Of a stretch of 56,030 bases of DNA, positions 8,640-16,614 are shown piece after piece (position 1 is the stretch's first letter; each line of letters begins with the position of its first letter). This stretch comes from Nitrospira sp. (GTDB lineage: Bacteria; Nitrospirota; Nitrospiria; Nitrospirales; Nitrospiraceae), in assembly GCA_030444405.1 (NCBI GenBank), contig JARFPM010000023.1, forward strand, positions 1-56,030, given 5' to 3'. A program made the translations under genes and the position numbers. A model generated the notes under the pieces. The model was given only the letters and a program-made list of their open reading frames with translations, had not been told where the DNA came from and did no database searches.

Positions 8640-8918
8640 ATGGCAAGAAACAAAAATACCGCCGCGCTTCCGCTCCAACGAAGGGAACATCGTCCCAAAC
8701 CTTCTCTGCATATTACGCCCCGCCAACGTGAGATCCTCCGATTGGTCGCGCTGGGCCATACCAATCGTGAAATCGCCGCGTCATTGGATATCAGCGTCCG
8801 GACGGTCGAAGTCCATCGTTTCAACTTGATGCGCCGGCTCAATGTTCGGAACGTTGCCCAACTCCTGCGTCAGGCCCTGCAACAAAACTTGTTGCCTCGC
8901 AACTTCGGCAATAAATAG
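8640..8918 (+). CDS. Small LuxR-type (GerE) helix-turn-helix regulator
   Basis: The start is the ATG at 8640, supported by GAGAGGAG about 6 bases upstream; an in-frame start at 8502 would add an unlikely leader. The 92-residue product is almost only a LuxR C-terminal DNA-binding domain: LTPRQREILRLVALGHTNRE-like sequence (here ITPRQREILRLVA), then IAASLDISVRTVEVHRFNLM as the turn and recognition helix, and a dimerisation helix. There is no receiver or ligand domain, so it is a stand-alone regulator. It diverges from the ABC permease gene, sharing a roughly 140-base control region, and converges on pyrD with only 2 bases between stops. Confidence 0.9.
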   Translation: MARNKNTAALPLQRREHRPKPSLHITPRQREILRLVALGHTNREIAASLDISVRTVEVHRFNLMRRLNVRNVAQLLRQALQQNLLPRNFGNK

Positions 8919-8920
8919 GC

Positions 8921-9850
8921 TTACAACTCCTTGAGCCGTCCCCGGCATTCCAGAATCGACCGGTATGCCTTCTTAGTCAAGACCGCGGTCAATTCCGCTT
9001 CCAGTCGGCCGAACACATCCAGCCCTTCCTCCACCAACACCGTCCCGATCTGAACCGCCGAAGCCCCGCAGAGAAAATGTTCGAACACATCGATCCCCTC
9101 GATAATTCCTCCGGTTCCGATGATCGGCATTTTCCCGTCAAAAAACTTGTAGAAGGCGCGGACGTTCGCCAATGCCACCGGCTTGATCAGTCGCCCGCCC
9201 AACCCGCCAAATCCTCCTTTAGGTTTAATGACGACGGTTTCCCGTTCCGGATCGACAACCAGACCGTTGCCCACTGAATTGATCATATTGAGAAAGTCGA
9301 CTCCGCAACGTCCGACTACCTTCCCCATGGCCTCGTGATGCGCCGGATCGAAATACGGCGGCAGCTTCACTCCCATCGGAACCGATACCTTGGGGCGAAC
9401 TTTCTTCAGGACCCGCTCGGAAGTTTCCGGATCGTAGCCGATTTGGGGCTTCCCTGGAATATTCGGGCAAGACAGATTGACCTCAATGAGATCCGGCTTG
9501 GCTGCGTTGATCGCTTCCGCGATGGTCGGAAAGTCTTCCTCCCCGAGTCCGGCCACGCTGGCTATGATGGGCTTTCCGAACCGCTTGAGGTGAGGGATCA
9601 ATTCGGCATAGGCTTTATAACCGAGGTTGGGAAGTCCCATCGAATTGATCGACCCTCCGGGAAATCCGTAATACCGTGGCGTAGGGTTGCCTTGACGTGA
9701 CTCAATCGTCATCGATTTCGTAACGATCGCCCCTGCACCGGATTTCCCCAGAGCCTCAAGTTCGTCTCGTGTGACACAGAGGGCTCCCGACGCATTCATG
9801 AAACAGCTGGGAAAGGTCACGCCGGCGATCGTGGTGGAGAGGTCGATCAC
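8921..9850 (-). CDS. pyrD: Dihydroorotate dehydrogenase, class 1 (1A-like)
   Basis: The product is 309 residues and oxidises dihydroorotate to orotate in pyrimidine synthesis using FMN. The catalytic-loop motif NLSCPNIPGKPQIGYD (about 124-139) carries the cysteine base of class 1 enzymes, and its PGKPQ sequence is the form typical of the fumarate-dependent class 1A group; SINSMGLPNLG near 67-77 agrees. FMN-binding GTGGI appears near 245. No pyrK is beside it, again consistent with 1A. The start codon is GTG and overlaps the TGA of the upstream ATPase gene by 4 bases, so the two are translationally coupled. Confidence 0.93.
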   Translation of the reverse strand: MIDLSTTIAGVTFPSCFMNASGALCVTRDELEALGKSGAGAIVTKSMTIESRQGNPTPRYYGFPGGSINSMGLPNLGYKAYAELIPHLKRFGKPIIASVAGLGEEDFPTIAEAINAAKPDLIEVNLSCPNIPGKPQIGYDPETSERVLKKVRPKVSVPMGVKLPPYFDPAHHEAMGKVVGRCGVDFLNMINSVGNGLVVDPERETVVIKPKGGFGGLGGRLIKPVALANVRAFYKFFDGKMPIIGTGGIIEGIDVFEHFLCGASAVQIGTVLVEEGLDVFGRLEAELTAVLTKKAYRSILECRGRLKEL

Positions 9851-10545
9851 GAAGTCACCACCTCGGTCATACGTTCAGTGCGTGAAACCAGCTGTCCGTC
9901 TCGCATGGTCCACACGTAGTCGGCGGCTTGCGCCGCCTGCACACTGTGGGTAACCAGCAGTACGGTCTGACCTCCGGATGTCGCAAGCTCACGAATAAGC
10001 GCCATAATACCCGCCCCTTGATGAGAATCGATATTTCCCGTCGGCTCATCGGCCAAGAGGAGACGAGGTCCATGTGCCAACGCCCGTGCGATCGCGATTC
10101 TTTGTTGCTCACCACCGGATAATTCGGCTGGTCGATGTCGGCGACGGTGTTTCATCCCCACCCGGTCCAGCATTTCATCTACCCGTTTTGCGATCTCCCG
10201 CCCGTTTTCCCCGCGCAACATCAGGGGCAACGCAATATTCTCCTCCGCCGTCAAACCATGAACCAAATGGAAGGCTTGGAAGACGATCCCAATCGTTTCA
10301 CGCCTGATTTTCGTCCATTCAGCGCTGGTCAGGTTTTGGGTGGATCGCCCATCCAACACGATCTCTCCCGAGGTAGGCAGGTCCAAACCCGCCACGAGGT
10401 GCAGAAGGGTACTTTTCCCGCAGCCACTGGGACCTACGAACGCGCAGAATTCGCCGGGCTTAATCTCTAAATTCACATCGCGCAAAGCCGCGACCATGGC
10501 GTCTCCGCGTGAATAGGTTTTCGAGAGTTGTCTCAATGTCACCAT
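9847..10545 (-). CDS. ABC transporter ATP-binding protein (LolD/MacB type)
   Basis: The product is 232 residues with Walker A GPSGCGKST (38-46), Q-loop in VFQAFHLVHGLTAEEN, signature LSGGEQQR (about 139-146) and Walker [11 protein letters not shown]. This is the class of ATPase that energises FtsX/MacB-type permeases by a mechanotransmission mechanism instead of classical import or export. The likely partner is the 871-residue FtsX permease at 5881-8496, on the same strand but separated by pyrD. It overlaps pyrD by 4 bases. Confidence 0.93.
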   Translation of the reverse strand: MVTLRQLSKTYSRGDAMVAALRDVNLEIKPGEFCAFVGPSGCGKSTLLHLVAGLDLPTSGEIVLDGRSTQNLTSAEWTKIRRETIGIVFQAFHLVHGLTAEENIALPLMLRGENGREIAKRVDEMLDRVGMKHRRRHRPAELSGGEQQRIAIARALAHGPRLLLADEPTGNIDSHQGAGIMALIRELATSGGQTVLLVTHSVQAAQAADYVWTMRDGQLVSRTERMTEVVTS

Positions 10546-10665
10546 CGGCGGCCCGCTCTCTCCGGCGACTGATCACCTGGGACCTGTCACATCTTATTCG
10601 TATAGCACAATAATTCTGAACCCGACAACCTTGACACTGGCAGGCTCGTCGCCATAAAGAAAGGT

Positions 10666-11493
10666 GTGACAGGTAAAGATCACGGGCTGTCAATGGCCAC
10701 ATATGTTACAGAATTGGTCCCAGGTTTCCTGCGCCGTGCGATCAGGTTTTTTCTTCCTGTTCATTGTTCAAGCTGCAGCTCGCTTCTAGCAGATGATCCG
10801 ATTCCCCATTTTTGCTCTGACTGCTGGAGCACAATTTCTCTCATGCCTGACGCTCGATGCTCCCGTTGTGACCGCCCCTTCCCCTCTTCCATCGCCACGA
10901 CCTACAGCCCAAACTATGTCTGCCAACCCTGCGCTGAACGTGCGCCGTCGTATACAAAAGCCTGGACTCTGTACCCCTATATGCCTCCCCTCCAGCAGGC
11001 AATCCGCCTCTTTAAGTACCAGGGCAAAGTTTCACTGGCGGCTCCACTTGCCGCCCTCATGATCGCCCGACTTCCTCCCCTCGATTTGATTGATATGATC
11101 ATGCCGGTGCCCTTGCACATTGAGAGACTCCGTCAACGAGAATTCAACCAGTCTCTACTTCTTGCCGATCACATCGGGCATAGCCTCGATATTCCCGTGG
11201 TGTATACCAATTTGGTCCGAACCGTCCCTACGCCGGCCCAGACCACCTTGTCCCGCAAAAGCCGTCAAAAAAACCTCCGTCGAGCGTTTGCCGTCCGACG
11301 CCCCGATGCGATCGTCAATAGGCGCATTCTTCTGATCGACGACGTTTTCACAACCGGTACCACGGTGAATGAGTGCGCAAAGGCCCTGCGCAAGGCTGGA
11401 TCTGCCGACGTATTCGCCCTGACTTTAGGACGAACCGTGGGTCCCGATATCGTCCCAGATCGAATCCTGGCTCAACATCCGTACGCTTTTTGA
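10666..11493 (+). CDS. ComF family phosphoribosyltransferase-like protein
   Basis: The product is 275 residues (GTG at 10666; an ATG at 10693 is an alternative start). An N-terminal zinc-finger-like region has paired cysteines CSSC, CSDC, CSRC and CQPC between about residues 34 and 87. The phosphoribosyltransferase domain contains IMPVPLH, the RxFNQ segment (REFNQSLLLA) and the PRPP loop ILLIDDVFTTGTT (about 220-232). ComF proteins act in DNA uptake during competence in some bacteria; their enzymatic activity is not settled. It diverges from the ATPase gene and is followed 21 bases later by an FmdB-family gene. Confidence 0.9.
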   Translation: MTGKDHGLSMATYVTELVPGFLRRAIRFFLPVHCSSCSSLLADDPIPHFCSDCWSTISLMPDARCSRCDRPFPSSIATTYSPNYVCQPCAERAPSYTKAWTLYPYMPPLQQAIRLFKYQGKVSLAAPLAALMIARLPPLDLIDMIMPVPLHIERLRQREFNQSLLLADHIGHSLDIPVVYTNLVRTVPTPAQTTLSRKSRQKNLRRAFAVRRPDAIVNRRILLIDDVFTTGTTVNECAKALRKAGSADVFALTLGRTVGPDIVPDRILAQHPYAF

Positions 11494-11514
11494 AATGTTT
11501 GGAGGATTACATCC

Positions 11515-11856
11515 ATGCCGATTTACGAGTATCTGTGTCAGGAATGCCACAGGCGAAGTTCATTCCTGATCATGAACCCCCGGCAGCCTAGTTCGATTGT
11601 CTGTCGGCACTGCGGCAGCTCGAAGTTGGAGCGTCTGCTATCACGATTCGCCGTTCCCACGTCGGAAGAGTCCAGGCTCGAATCACTTGCGGACCCCGCC
11701 AACCTGGGCGGACTTGATGAGTCTGATCCTCGGAGTGTCGCCCGTCTCATGAAGAAAATGGGTGAAGAGATGGGCGAAGACGTGAGCGACGTGGAAGCCA
11801 TGTTGGACCAACCCGGCGATGATGAAGGCGCAATAGACCATAGCGACAGTTTCTGA
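11515..11856 (+). CDS. FmdB-family zinc-ribbon protein
   Basis: The product is 113 residues. The N-terminal 45 residues form the FmdB/CxxC zinc ribbon: MPIYEYLCQEC (C8, C11) and later CRHCGSSKLERL (C30, C33). The remainder is acidic and low in complexity (KKMGEEMGEDVSDVEAML), as often seen in this family. The role is regulatory or unknown; the name comes from a gene near formamidase. TTGGAGGA gives a strong Shine-Dalgarno. It is probably cotranscribed with comF-like gene upstream. Confidence 0.9.
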   Translation: MPIYEYLCQECHRRSSFLIMNPRQPSSIVCRHCGSSKLERLLSRFAVPTSEESRLESLADPANLGGLDESDPRSVARLMKKMGEEMGEDVSDVEAMLDQPGDDEGAIDHSDSF

Positions 11857-11879
11857 CATGTCATGTCATATATTTTCAC

Positions 11880-11907
11880 TTGACATTCTTATCGCGGTCT
11901 CTAGAAT
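11880..11907 (+). promoter_or_regulatory. Promoter of the HTH-mraZ pair
   Basis: TTGACA (11880-11885) and TAGAAT (11902-11907) are separated by 16 bases, close to the sigma-70 consensus. Transcription would begin near 11914, about 45 bases before the HTH gene. Confidence 0.75.
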
Positions 11908-11959
11908 AGCCGGAGTACTGGGGGTGGTATGAGTATTGGCTCTGGTAGTAGGTGGAGTG

Positions 11960-12157
11960 ATGAGCAGGACCCCGAAGACCGAACTCATGACAGCGACAGA
12001 AACATGTCGGTATCTCAAGATCACTCAACGTACCCTCTATCGCTATCTTCGGAGTCGGCAGATTCCCGCCTTCAAGCTGGGAAAGGAATGGCGATTTGTA
12101 CGTTCGGATCTCGAGCAATGGATCCGCGACCGAACCAGAACCGCCGTGAATTCCTAA
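11960..12157 (+). CDS. Excisionase-type helix-turn-helix protein
   Basis: The start is taken at the ATG at 11960, which has GTGGAG just upstream; an in-frame GTG/ATG region at 11936 is less likely. The product is 65 residues. TATETCRYLKITQRTLYRYL and IPAFKLGKEWRFVRSDLEQWI are the MerR/excisionase winged-helix pattern used by many small phage and plasmid regulators and by chromosomal BldC-like proteins. It lies 15 bases upstream of mraZ in what looks like a two-gene operon, so it may regulate itself and mraZ. Confidence 0.88.
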   Translation: MSRTPKTELMTATETCRYLKITQRTLYRYLRSRQIPAFKLGKEWRFVRSDLEQWIRDRTRTAVNS

Positions 12158-12172
12158 ACACAGGATCTCGCA

Positions 12173-12613
12173 ATGTTTGCCGGTGAATACCTTTGCAAGG
12201 TTGATGAGAAAGGGCGATTCATCGTCCCCTCACCAATCCGGGAACAGATCGAAGCCGACGGCCAGACGGTGATGTTCCTGAAAGGTCCGGAACAGTCTTT
12301 GTTGATCTATTCCACGAGAGAATGGGAGAAGGTCCTTGAACGGACCAGGACGTCTCTGGACGAAGACCAAAGTCGCCTGTTCATGCACTTTGTCGTTTCC
12401 GAGGCCGGCTCATCGGACATCGATAAGACCGGGCGGATCCTGATTCCTGGTCGTTTGCGAAAACTGGTTCCGGTCGATGAAGATCAAGAGGTCATACTCG
12501 TCGGCCTTTATCACCGAATGGAAATTTGGAATCCAAGCGAATGGCGTCGGTATCTTGCCCGTACGGAAGATCGCTTTGAACAGAATATGGCAAAGATCGT
12601 GAACCTCCTCTAG
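12173..12613 (+). CDS. mraZ: Transcriptional regulator MraZ
   Basis: The product is 146 residues with two SpoVT/AbrB-like half-domains, each with the MraZ core: VDEKGRFIVPS (about 10-20) and DKTGRILIPGRLR (about 83-95). MraZ forms a ring-shaped DNA-binding oligomer that represses the division and cell wall (dcw) cluster, which it usually heads. Here it is not followed by rsmH, ftsL or any dcw gene but by a RusA-like gene, and it is preceded by a small HTH gene. Length and motifs are normal. It may act in trans, or be a second copy. Confidence 0.92.
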   Translation: MFAGEYLCKVDEKGRFIVPSPIREQIEADGQTVMFLKGPEQSLLIYSTREWEKVLERTRTSLDEDQSRLFMHFVVSEAGSSDIDKTGRILIPGRLRKLVPVDEDQEVILVGLYHRMEIWNPSEWRRYLARTEDRFEQNMAKIVNLL

Positions 12614-12622
12614 TTCGGCTCC

Positions 12623-13219
12623 ATGCCATCCGCCCGACGCCGACACAATTTCCGTTCATCAAAATTTCGCCTTTCTGCAATGTCGCGCCGTGGCGATCCA
12701 ACCTGCTCATCCACATCGAAAAAGGTATTACGGATCAACGGTACAATTCTATCGCCGAAATCCGATCTTTCGAATCCAAAGGCGGCTCTTCGGACACCCT
12801 CGCATCCCCCAGTCGTCACAGCGGATGCATTCAGGGTCACTTTGCCCGTGCCTCCCAGCATCAACCATCAATATGCGACGGTCAATGGACGTCGTTTGCT
12901 TTCCTCTGCCGGACGTGCGTATAAGGTATTCGTTGGCCGGCAAGTATGGCTGGCATTGGCCCAGTCTCCTGCTCGATTCTCCTTGCGGGATCAACTTCAA
13001 TCTGGCCCGCTCGCGCTCACTATCCGATTCTTTTTTGCTTCCGCCTTACGACGCGACCTCGATGGCGGTCTGAAGATCGCCCAAGATGCAGTCTGCGAAG
13101 GGCTCGGCTTAAACGACAATCGCATCATCGAAACGCATCTGTACAAACAGGTCGACAAAGCCGACCCTCGCATCGAAGTCTCCCTCTCGTTCCTTCAGCC
13201 GCCTCATCACTCTGCTTGA
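12623..13219 (+). CDS. RusA-family Holliday junction resolvase-like nuclease
   Basis: The C-terminal 125 residues fit RusA: LPVPPSINHQYATVNGRRL (about 74-92), then RRDLDGGLKIAQDAVCEGLG (about 143-162) with the acidic residues and lysine that form the metal-dependent active site, and NDNRI. RusA-like enzymes cut four-way DNA junctions; most are phage-borne. The N-terminal 60 or so residues are serine- and arginine-rich and not conserved, so the true start may lie downstream of the ATG at 12623 (another ATG is at 12680). It starts 9 bases after mraZ. The phage-like pairing with an excisionase-like HTH gene is notable. Confidence 0.8.
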   Translation: MPSARRRHNFRSSKFRLSAMSRRGDPTCSSTSKKVLRINGTILSPKSDLSNPKAALRTPSHPPVVTADAFRVTLPVPPSINHQYATVNGRRLLSSAGRAYKVFVGRQVWLALAQSPARFSLRDQLQSGPLALTIRFFFASALRRDLDGGLKIAQDAVCEGLGLNDNRIIETHLYKQVDKADPRIEVSLSFLQPPHHSA

Positions 13220-13320
13220 CTACTCACCACAGCACTCACTCAGCTACAGTTATCTTCCGTTCGTACCGATACCTGAGGAAGCTCTTTCTGCAGCCCTGAT
13301 TACTAGTAGACGGACCTCCG

Positions 13321-14520
13321 ATGGCGACAACCCGTATCTCCGTCAGTGAGCTTCAGATCGGAATGTACGTCGCCCGTCTGGACCTTTCGTGGTTCCGCTC
13401 CCCCTTCCTCCGCCATTCATTTGTGATCGAACATCCTTCGCAGATTGAAAAATTGGTGCGCGCAGGGGTGAAGATGGTCGACATCGATCTCGATCGGGGA
13501 ATCGCTTCTCAGCCGCATCAAGTATCGGATACAACGCATTCTGCAACCGACGCCGCACCTATTTGGAGTATTAAGCAGCCGAAGCCTTTGGCCCAGCTGA
13601 ACGAAGAATATGTCCAGGCGAAGCTTGCCAAGCGACAGATGGATCAAGCCGTCCAATCCGTATTTTCGACCATCACCAAAACAGGGACGGTCAACCCGCA
13701 ACAGGCGGCCGAAGCGGTCCAAGAAATCACGATCGCTATGAGAACTCTTACCGACACCGCTATTTTCATGGCATTGAGTCAAAACCGGGCCGGCGACTCC
13801 ACTCTCAGCAGACATGCACTGGCTACCTGCACGTTGTCACTGGTCTTAGGACAGGCCTTCCAATTCAACCCCCTGGAATTGCAGGAGCTTGCGACCGCCG
13901 CGCTCTTACATGACATCGGGCTCTTGCAGATCCGGCCCGCCGTTGTCCGCTATGCTTACGCGGCTCCAGGCTTGTCCAAAGCCGACCGACATGAATTGGA
14001 AACCCATCCCCATCGCGCGGTTCTTATGTTGGAACGACAAGGGAGGATTGAGGCTTCCATACTCCATCTCATCGCGAATCATCATGTCTACCTTGATGAC
14101 AGCGGCTATCCGAAAGACGCACGCGGGGAGTTTACGTCTGATCGCACCCGCATCTTAATGGTCGTTGATCGATACGATGAATTGATCACTGGATTTGGCG
14201 GGACTGCTCCGCTTACTCCCCACCCAACATTTCAACGCTTGTACCAAGAAGCTCAGCAAGGCAAGCTCGATCAACGAATCTTGTCGTCATTCATCGCGAG
14301 AGTCGGTATCTATCCCGTCCATAGTCATGTTCGACTGAACACGCAGGAGTTGGCCGTCGTCACGGAGCTTCATCAGGAGAAACTGCATCAACCGATCGTC
14401 ACCATCACCCACCAACCAGGAGGTACCGAGTACCTCACGCCGTTTGTCGTCGACCTCGCACACCAAGCCGACGAACCTCAAACACGGGCCATTGAAACGA
14501 TCATCACGATGGATCCTTGA
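13321..14520 (+). CDS. DUF3391 / HD-GYP domain protein, variant active site
   Basis: The product is 399 residues. The N-terminal 65 or so residues are DUF3391 (ISVSELQIGMYVARLDLSW), followed by a linker and an HD-GYP domain (about 165-330). LLHDIGLLQIR supplies the HD pair, ETHPHRAVLML and IANHHVYLDDSGYP supply later metal ligands and the GYP motif. HD-GYP proteins hydrolyse cyclic di-GMP. The usual HDIGK lysine is leucine here and the usual HHERxDGxGYP loop is HHVYLDDSGYP, so activity may be reduced or altered. No membrane segment is seen. It stands alone, converging on the macB-like gene. Confidence 0.88.
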   Translation: MATTRISVSELQIGMYVARLDLSWFRSPFLRHSFVIEHPSQIEKLVRAGVKMVDIDLDRGIASQPHQVSDTTHSATDAAPIWSIKQPKPLAQLNEEYVQAKLAKRQMDQAVQSVFSTITKTGTVNPQQAAEAVQEITIAMRTLTDTAIFMALSQNRAGDSTLSRHALATCTLSLVLGQAFQFNPLELQELATAALLHDIGLLQIRPAVVRYAYAAPGLSKADRHELETHPHRAVLMLERQGRIEASILHLIANHHVYLDDSGYPKDARGEFTSDRTRILMVVDRYDELITGFGGTAPLTPHPTFQRLYQEAQQGKLDQRILSSFIARVGIYPVHSHVRLNTQELAVVTELHQEKLHQPIVTITHQPGGTEYLTPFVVDLAHQADEPQTRAIETIITMDP

Positions 14521-14545
14521 AGAACCAACGCGGACGATTGCAGCT

Positions 14546-15781
14546 CTACTCGTAGCGCAACGCTTCGATGGGATTGAGCCGAGCGGCCTTATTGGCTGGA
14601 TAGAGGCCAAAAACTAATCCCACCCCTACCGAAAAAACAAATGCGATCGCAACGGTCTGGGTCGCAATAACAGTCGGCCATCCGGCAATCACGGTCGTTA
14701 AGCGGGCTGCAAAAACCCCAAACAGGATACCGACGCAGCCCCCGATTACACTGAGGGTCATAGCTTCGATCAAGAACTGCGTCAAAATATGCAGCCGCTT
14801 AGCCCCTACCGCCATGCGCACCCCGATCTCCCTTGTCCGTTCGGTTACAGACACAAGGAGAATATTCATGATCCCAATCCCACCGACAAGCAGCGAGACG
14901 GATGCGATCACCATCAACATGACCGTCAAGGTCTCACTCGTCCCTTCCTGTACCTTTCCAATATCAACCTGCGTGCGAATCACGAAATCATCCGGCTGCT
15001 CACCCTGTAAATGATGACGAGATCTCATGACCTGGCGAATTTGCTCTACAGCATCGGCCAAGTCCTCGACTCGATCCGTGGATGCAACTACGGCTACGAC
15101 CGATCCGAGGAACAGCGTTCCAAAAACCTTTCGCTCAGCGGTATTGAAGGGGATAAACACAATATCGTCCTGATCGGAACCCGAAGCAGATTGCCCCTTA
15201 GGGGATAAGACTCCGATTACGCGGAACGGGACGTTCTTAATACGAATCAAAGAACCGACCGGTTCTTCCCCCGGATCAAAGAGGTTTTCCACCACTGTCT
15301 GTCCGAGAAGCGCCACGCGGGCTGCGTTGTCCAATTCAGCCTGGGTAAATGGACCTCCGCTGCTGAAGGCCCAGTCTCGGATAGTGAGGACGCTGGGAGA
15401 CGCTCCATAGGTGTAGGAGTTCCAATTACGGTTGCCATTCACGATCTGCGTCGAGGATTTATTGTACCAGCCCGTATCAGATAGAAGAGGAATCTTCTTC
15501 TTCAGGTCCAGTGCGTCTGCGACGGTCAGTGTAACAGCACCACCTTGTGCGCCACGTACACCGCCCGCGGTAGTAGAACCCGGCCAGATGAAGATGACGT
15601 TCGTGCCCATTGTGGCTATTTGTTTCTGCACGGCCTGTTTCGCCCCCTCGCCGATACTGACCATGGCGATGACTGCGCCGACACCGATGACGATCCCCAG
15701 CACGGTTAAACCGGCGCGCAGCCGGTTTCGCCCTAGGATTCGCAGCGCCGTCAGCACCGTAAGCCACACAAACGCCGGCAT
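14546..15781 (-). CDS. macB: MacB-like ABC transporter permease
   Basis: The product is 411 residues: an N-terminal membrane helix (about 20-42: LRAGLTVLGIVIGVGAVIAMV), the MacB periplasmic domain, and a C-terminal FtsX core with three membrane helices including SLLVGGIGIMNILLVSVTERTREIGVRMAVGA-type sequence (quoted in part: NILLVSVTERTREIG). It couples to the ATPase gene whose TAA stop directly abuts this ATG. With the adaptor upstream it makes a MacAB-type tripartite efflux pump or exporter; MacAB pumps move macrolides, siderophores or peptides, but the substrate here is unknown. No TolC gene is nearby. Confidence 0.93.
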   Translation of the reverse strand: MPAFVWLTVLTALRILGRNRLRAGLTVLGIVIGVGAVIAMVSIGEGAKQAVQKQIATMGTNVIFIWPGSTTAGGVRGAQGGAVTLTVADALDLKKKIPLLSDTGWYNKSSTQIVNGNRNWNSYTYGASPSVLTIRDWAFSSGGPFTQAELDNAARVALLGQTVVENLFDPGEEPVGSLIRIKNVPFRVIGVLSPKGQSASGSDQDDIVFIPFNTAERKVFGTLFLGSVVAVVASTDRVEDLADAVEQIRQVMRSRHHLQGEQPDDFVIRTQVDIGKVQEGTSETLTVMLMVIASVSLLVGGIGIMNILLVSVTERTREIGVRMAVGAKRLHILTQFLIEAMTLSVIGGCVGILFGVFAARLTTVIAGWPTVIATQTVAIAFVFSVGVGLVFGLYPANKAARLNPIEALRYE

Positions 15782-16492
15782 TTACACTCCCACCACATGC
15801 GGCCGCCCCTTGGTCGCTCGATCGCTCAGGATCTGACCATCCTTGATGACAATTTCGCGCGAAGCATAGGCGGCAATATCGATTTCGTGCGTCACGAGGA
15901 TGACGGTAATCCCATCCCGATTCAATCCTTCAAGAATTCCCATGATTTCCCGGCTGGACTGGGTATCAAGATTCCCTGTCGGCTCATCAGCCAGCAGCAA
16001 GGAGGGAGAGGTCACCAGAGCCCGAGCGATCGCCACCCGTTGCTGTTGCCCACCTGAAAGTTGTGTCGGGGCATGATGTTCACGCCCCCTCAATCCGACA
16101 CGTTGAAGCGCGGCGGATGCAAGAGCCCGCTGCTCTTTCAGAGAAAGTCCTCGATAGAACAGCGGCAACTGGGCATTTTCCAGGGCGCTGGTGCGGGGAA
16201 TGAGGTTGAAGCTCTGGAACACAAACCCGATTTGCTGATTCCGGATCTCCGCCAACTGGTCGGGCCGCAAACATCCGACTTCGACGCCGTTCAGCCGGTA
16301 TTGTCCCCTGGTCGGCGGATCCAGGCAACCGAGAATGTTCATCAGCGTGGACTTACCTGAGCCGCTTGATCCCATGATGGCGACGAACTCACCCTGCTCG
16401 ATGGTAAGACTCAACCCCCGCAGCGCCAGTACCTCGACATCGCCGACTCGATAGACCTTCCAAATATCTTCGCAGATAATCAATGGATTCAC
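15782..16492 (-). CDS. MacB-like ABC transporter ATPase
   Basis: The product is 236 residues with Walker [11 protein letters not shown] (about 41-50), signature [15 protein letters not shown], Walker [13 protein letters not shown] and a switch histidine in [13 protein letters not shown]. It is separate from its permease, whereas E. coli MacB fuses the two. Permease and ATPase genes are contiguous (TAAATG junction), and the adaptor gene lies 122 bases upstream on the same strand. Confidence 0.94.
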   Translation of the reverse strand: MNPLIICEDIWKVYRVGDVEVLALRGLSLTIEQGEFVAIMGSSGSGKSTLMNILGCLDPPTRGQYRLNGVEVGCLRPDQLAEIRNQQIGFVFQSFNLIPRTSALENAQLPLFYRGLSLKEQRALASAALQRVGLRGREHHAPTQLSGGQQQRVAIARALVTSPSLLLADEPTGNLDTQSSREIMGILEGLNRDGITVILVTHEIDIAAYASREIVIKDGQILSDRATKGRPHVVGV

Positions 16493-16614
16493 GGACCTAT
16501 CTCGTCATGCGTGATGTGCACAGCGAATAATGAGGGCAGAATGATACAGGTGAGCGATGCATCGTTCGTCAAGGAACAGCTTTCAAGCAATGCGCTCCAC
16601 GCATGTCAGATGCC

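Noticed and set aside
12173-14520. Division and cell wall (dcw) cluster after mraZ
   Set aside because: The following genes are RusA-like and HD-GYP proteins; no rsmH, fts or mur genes are present.
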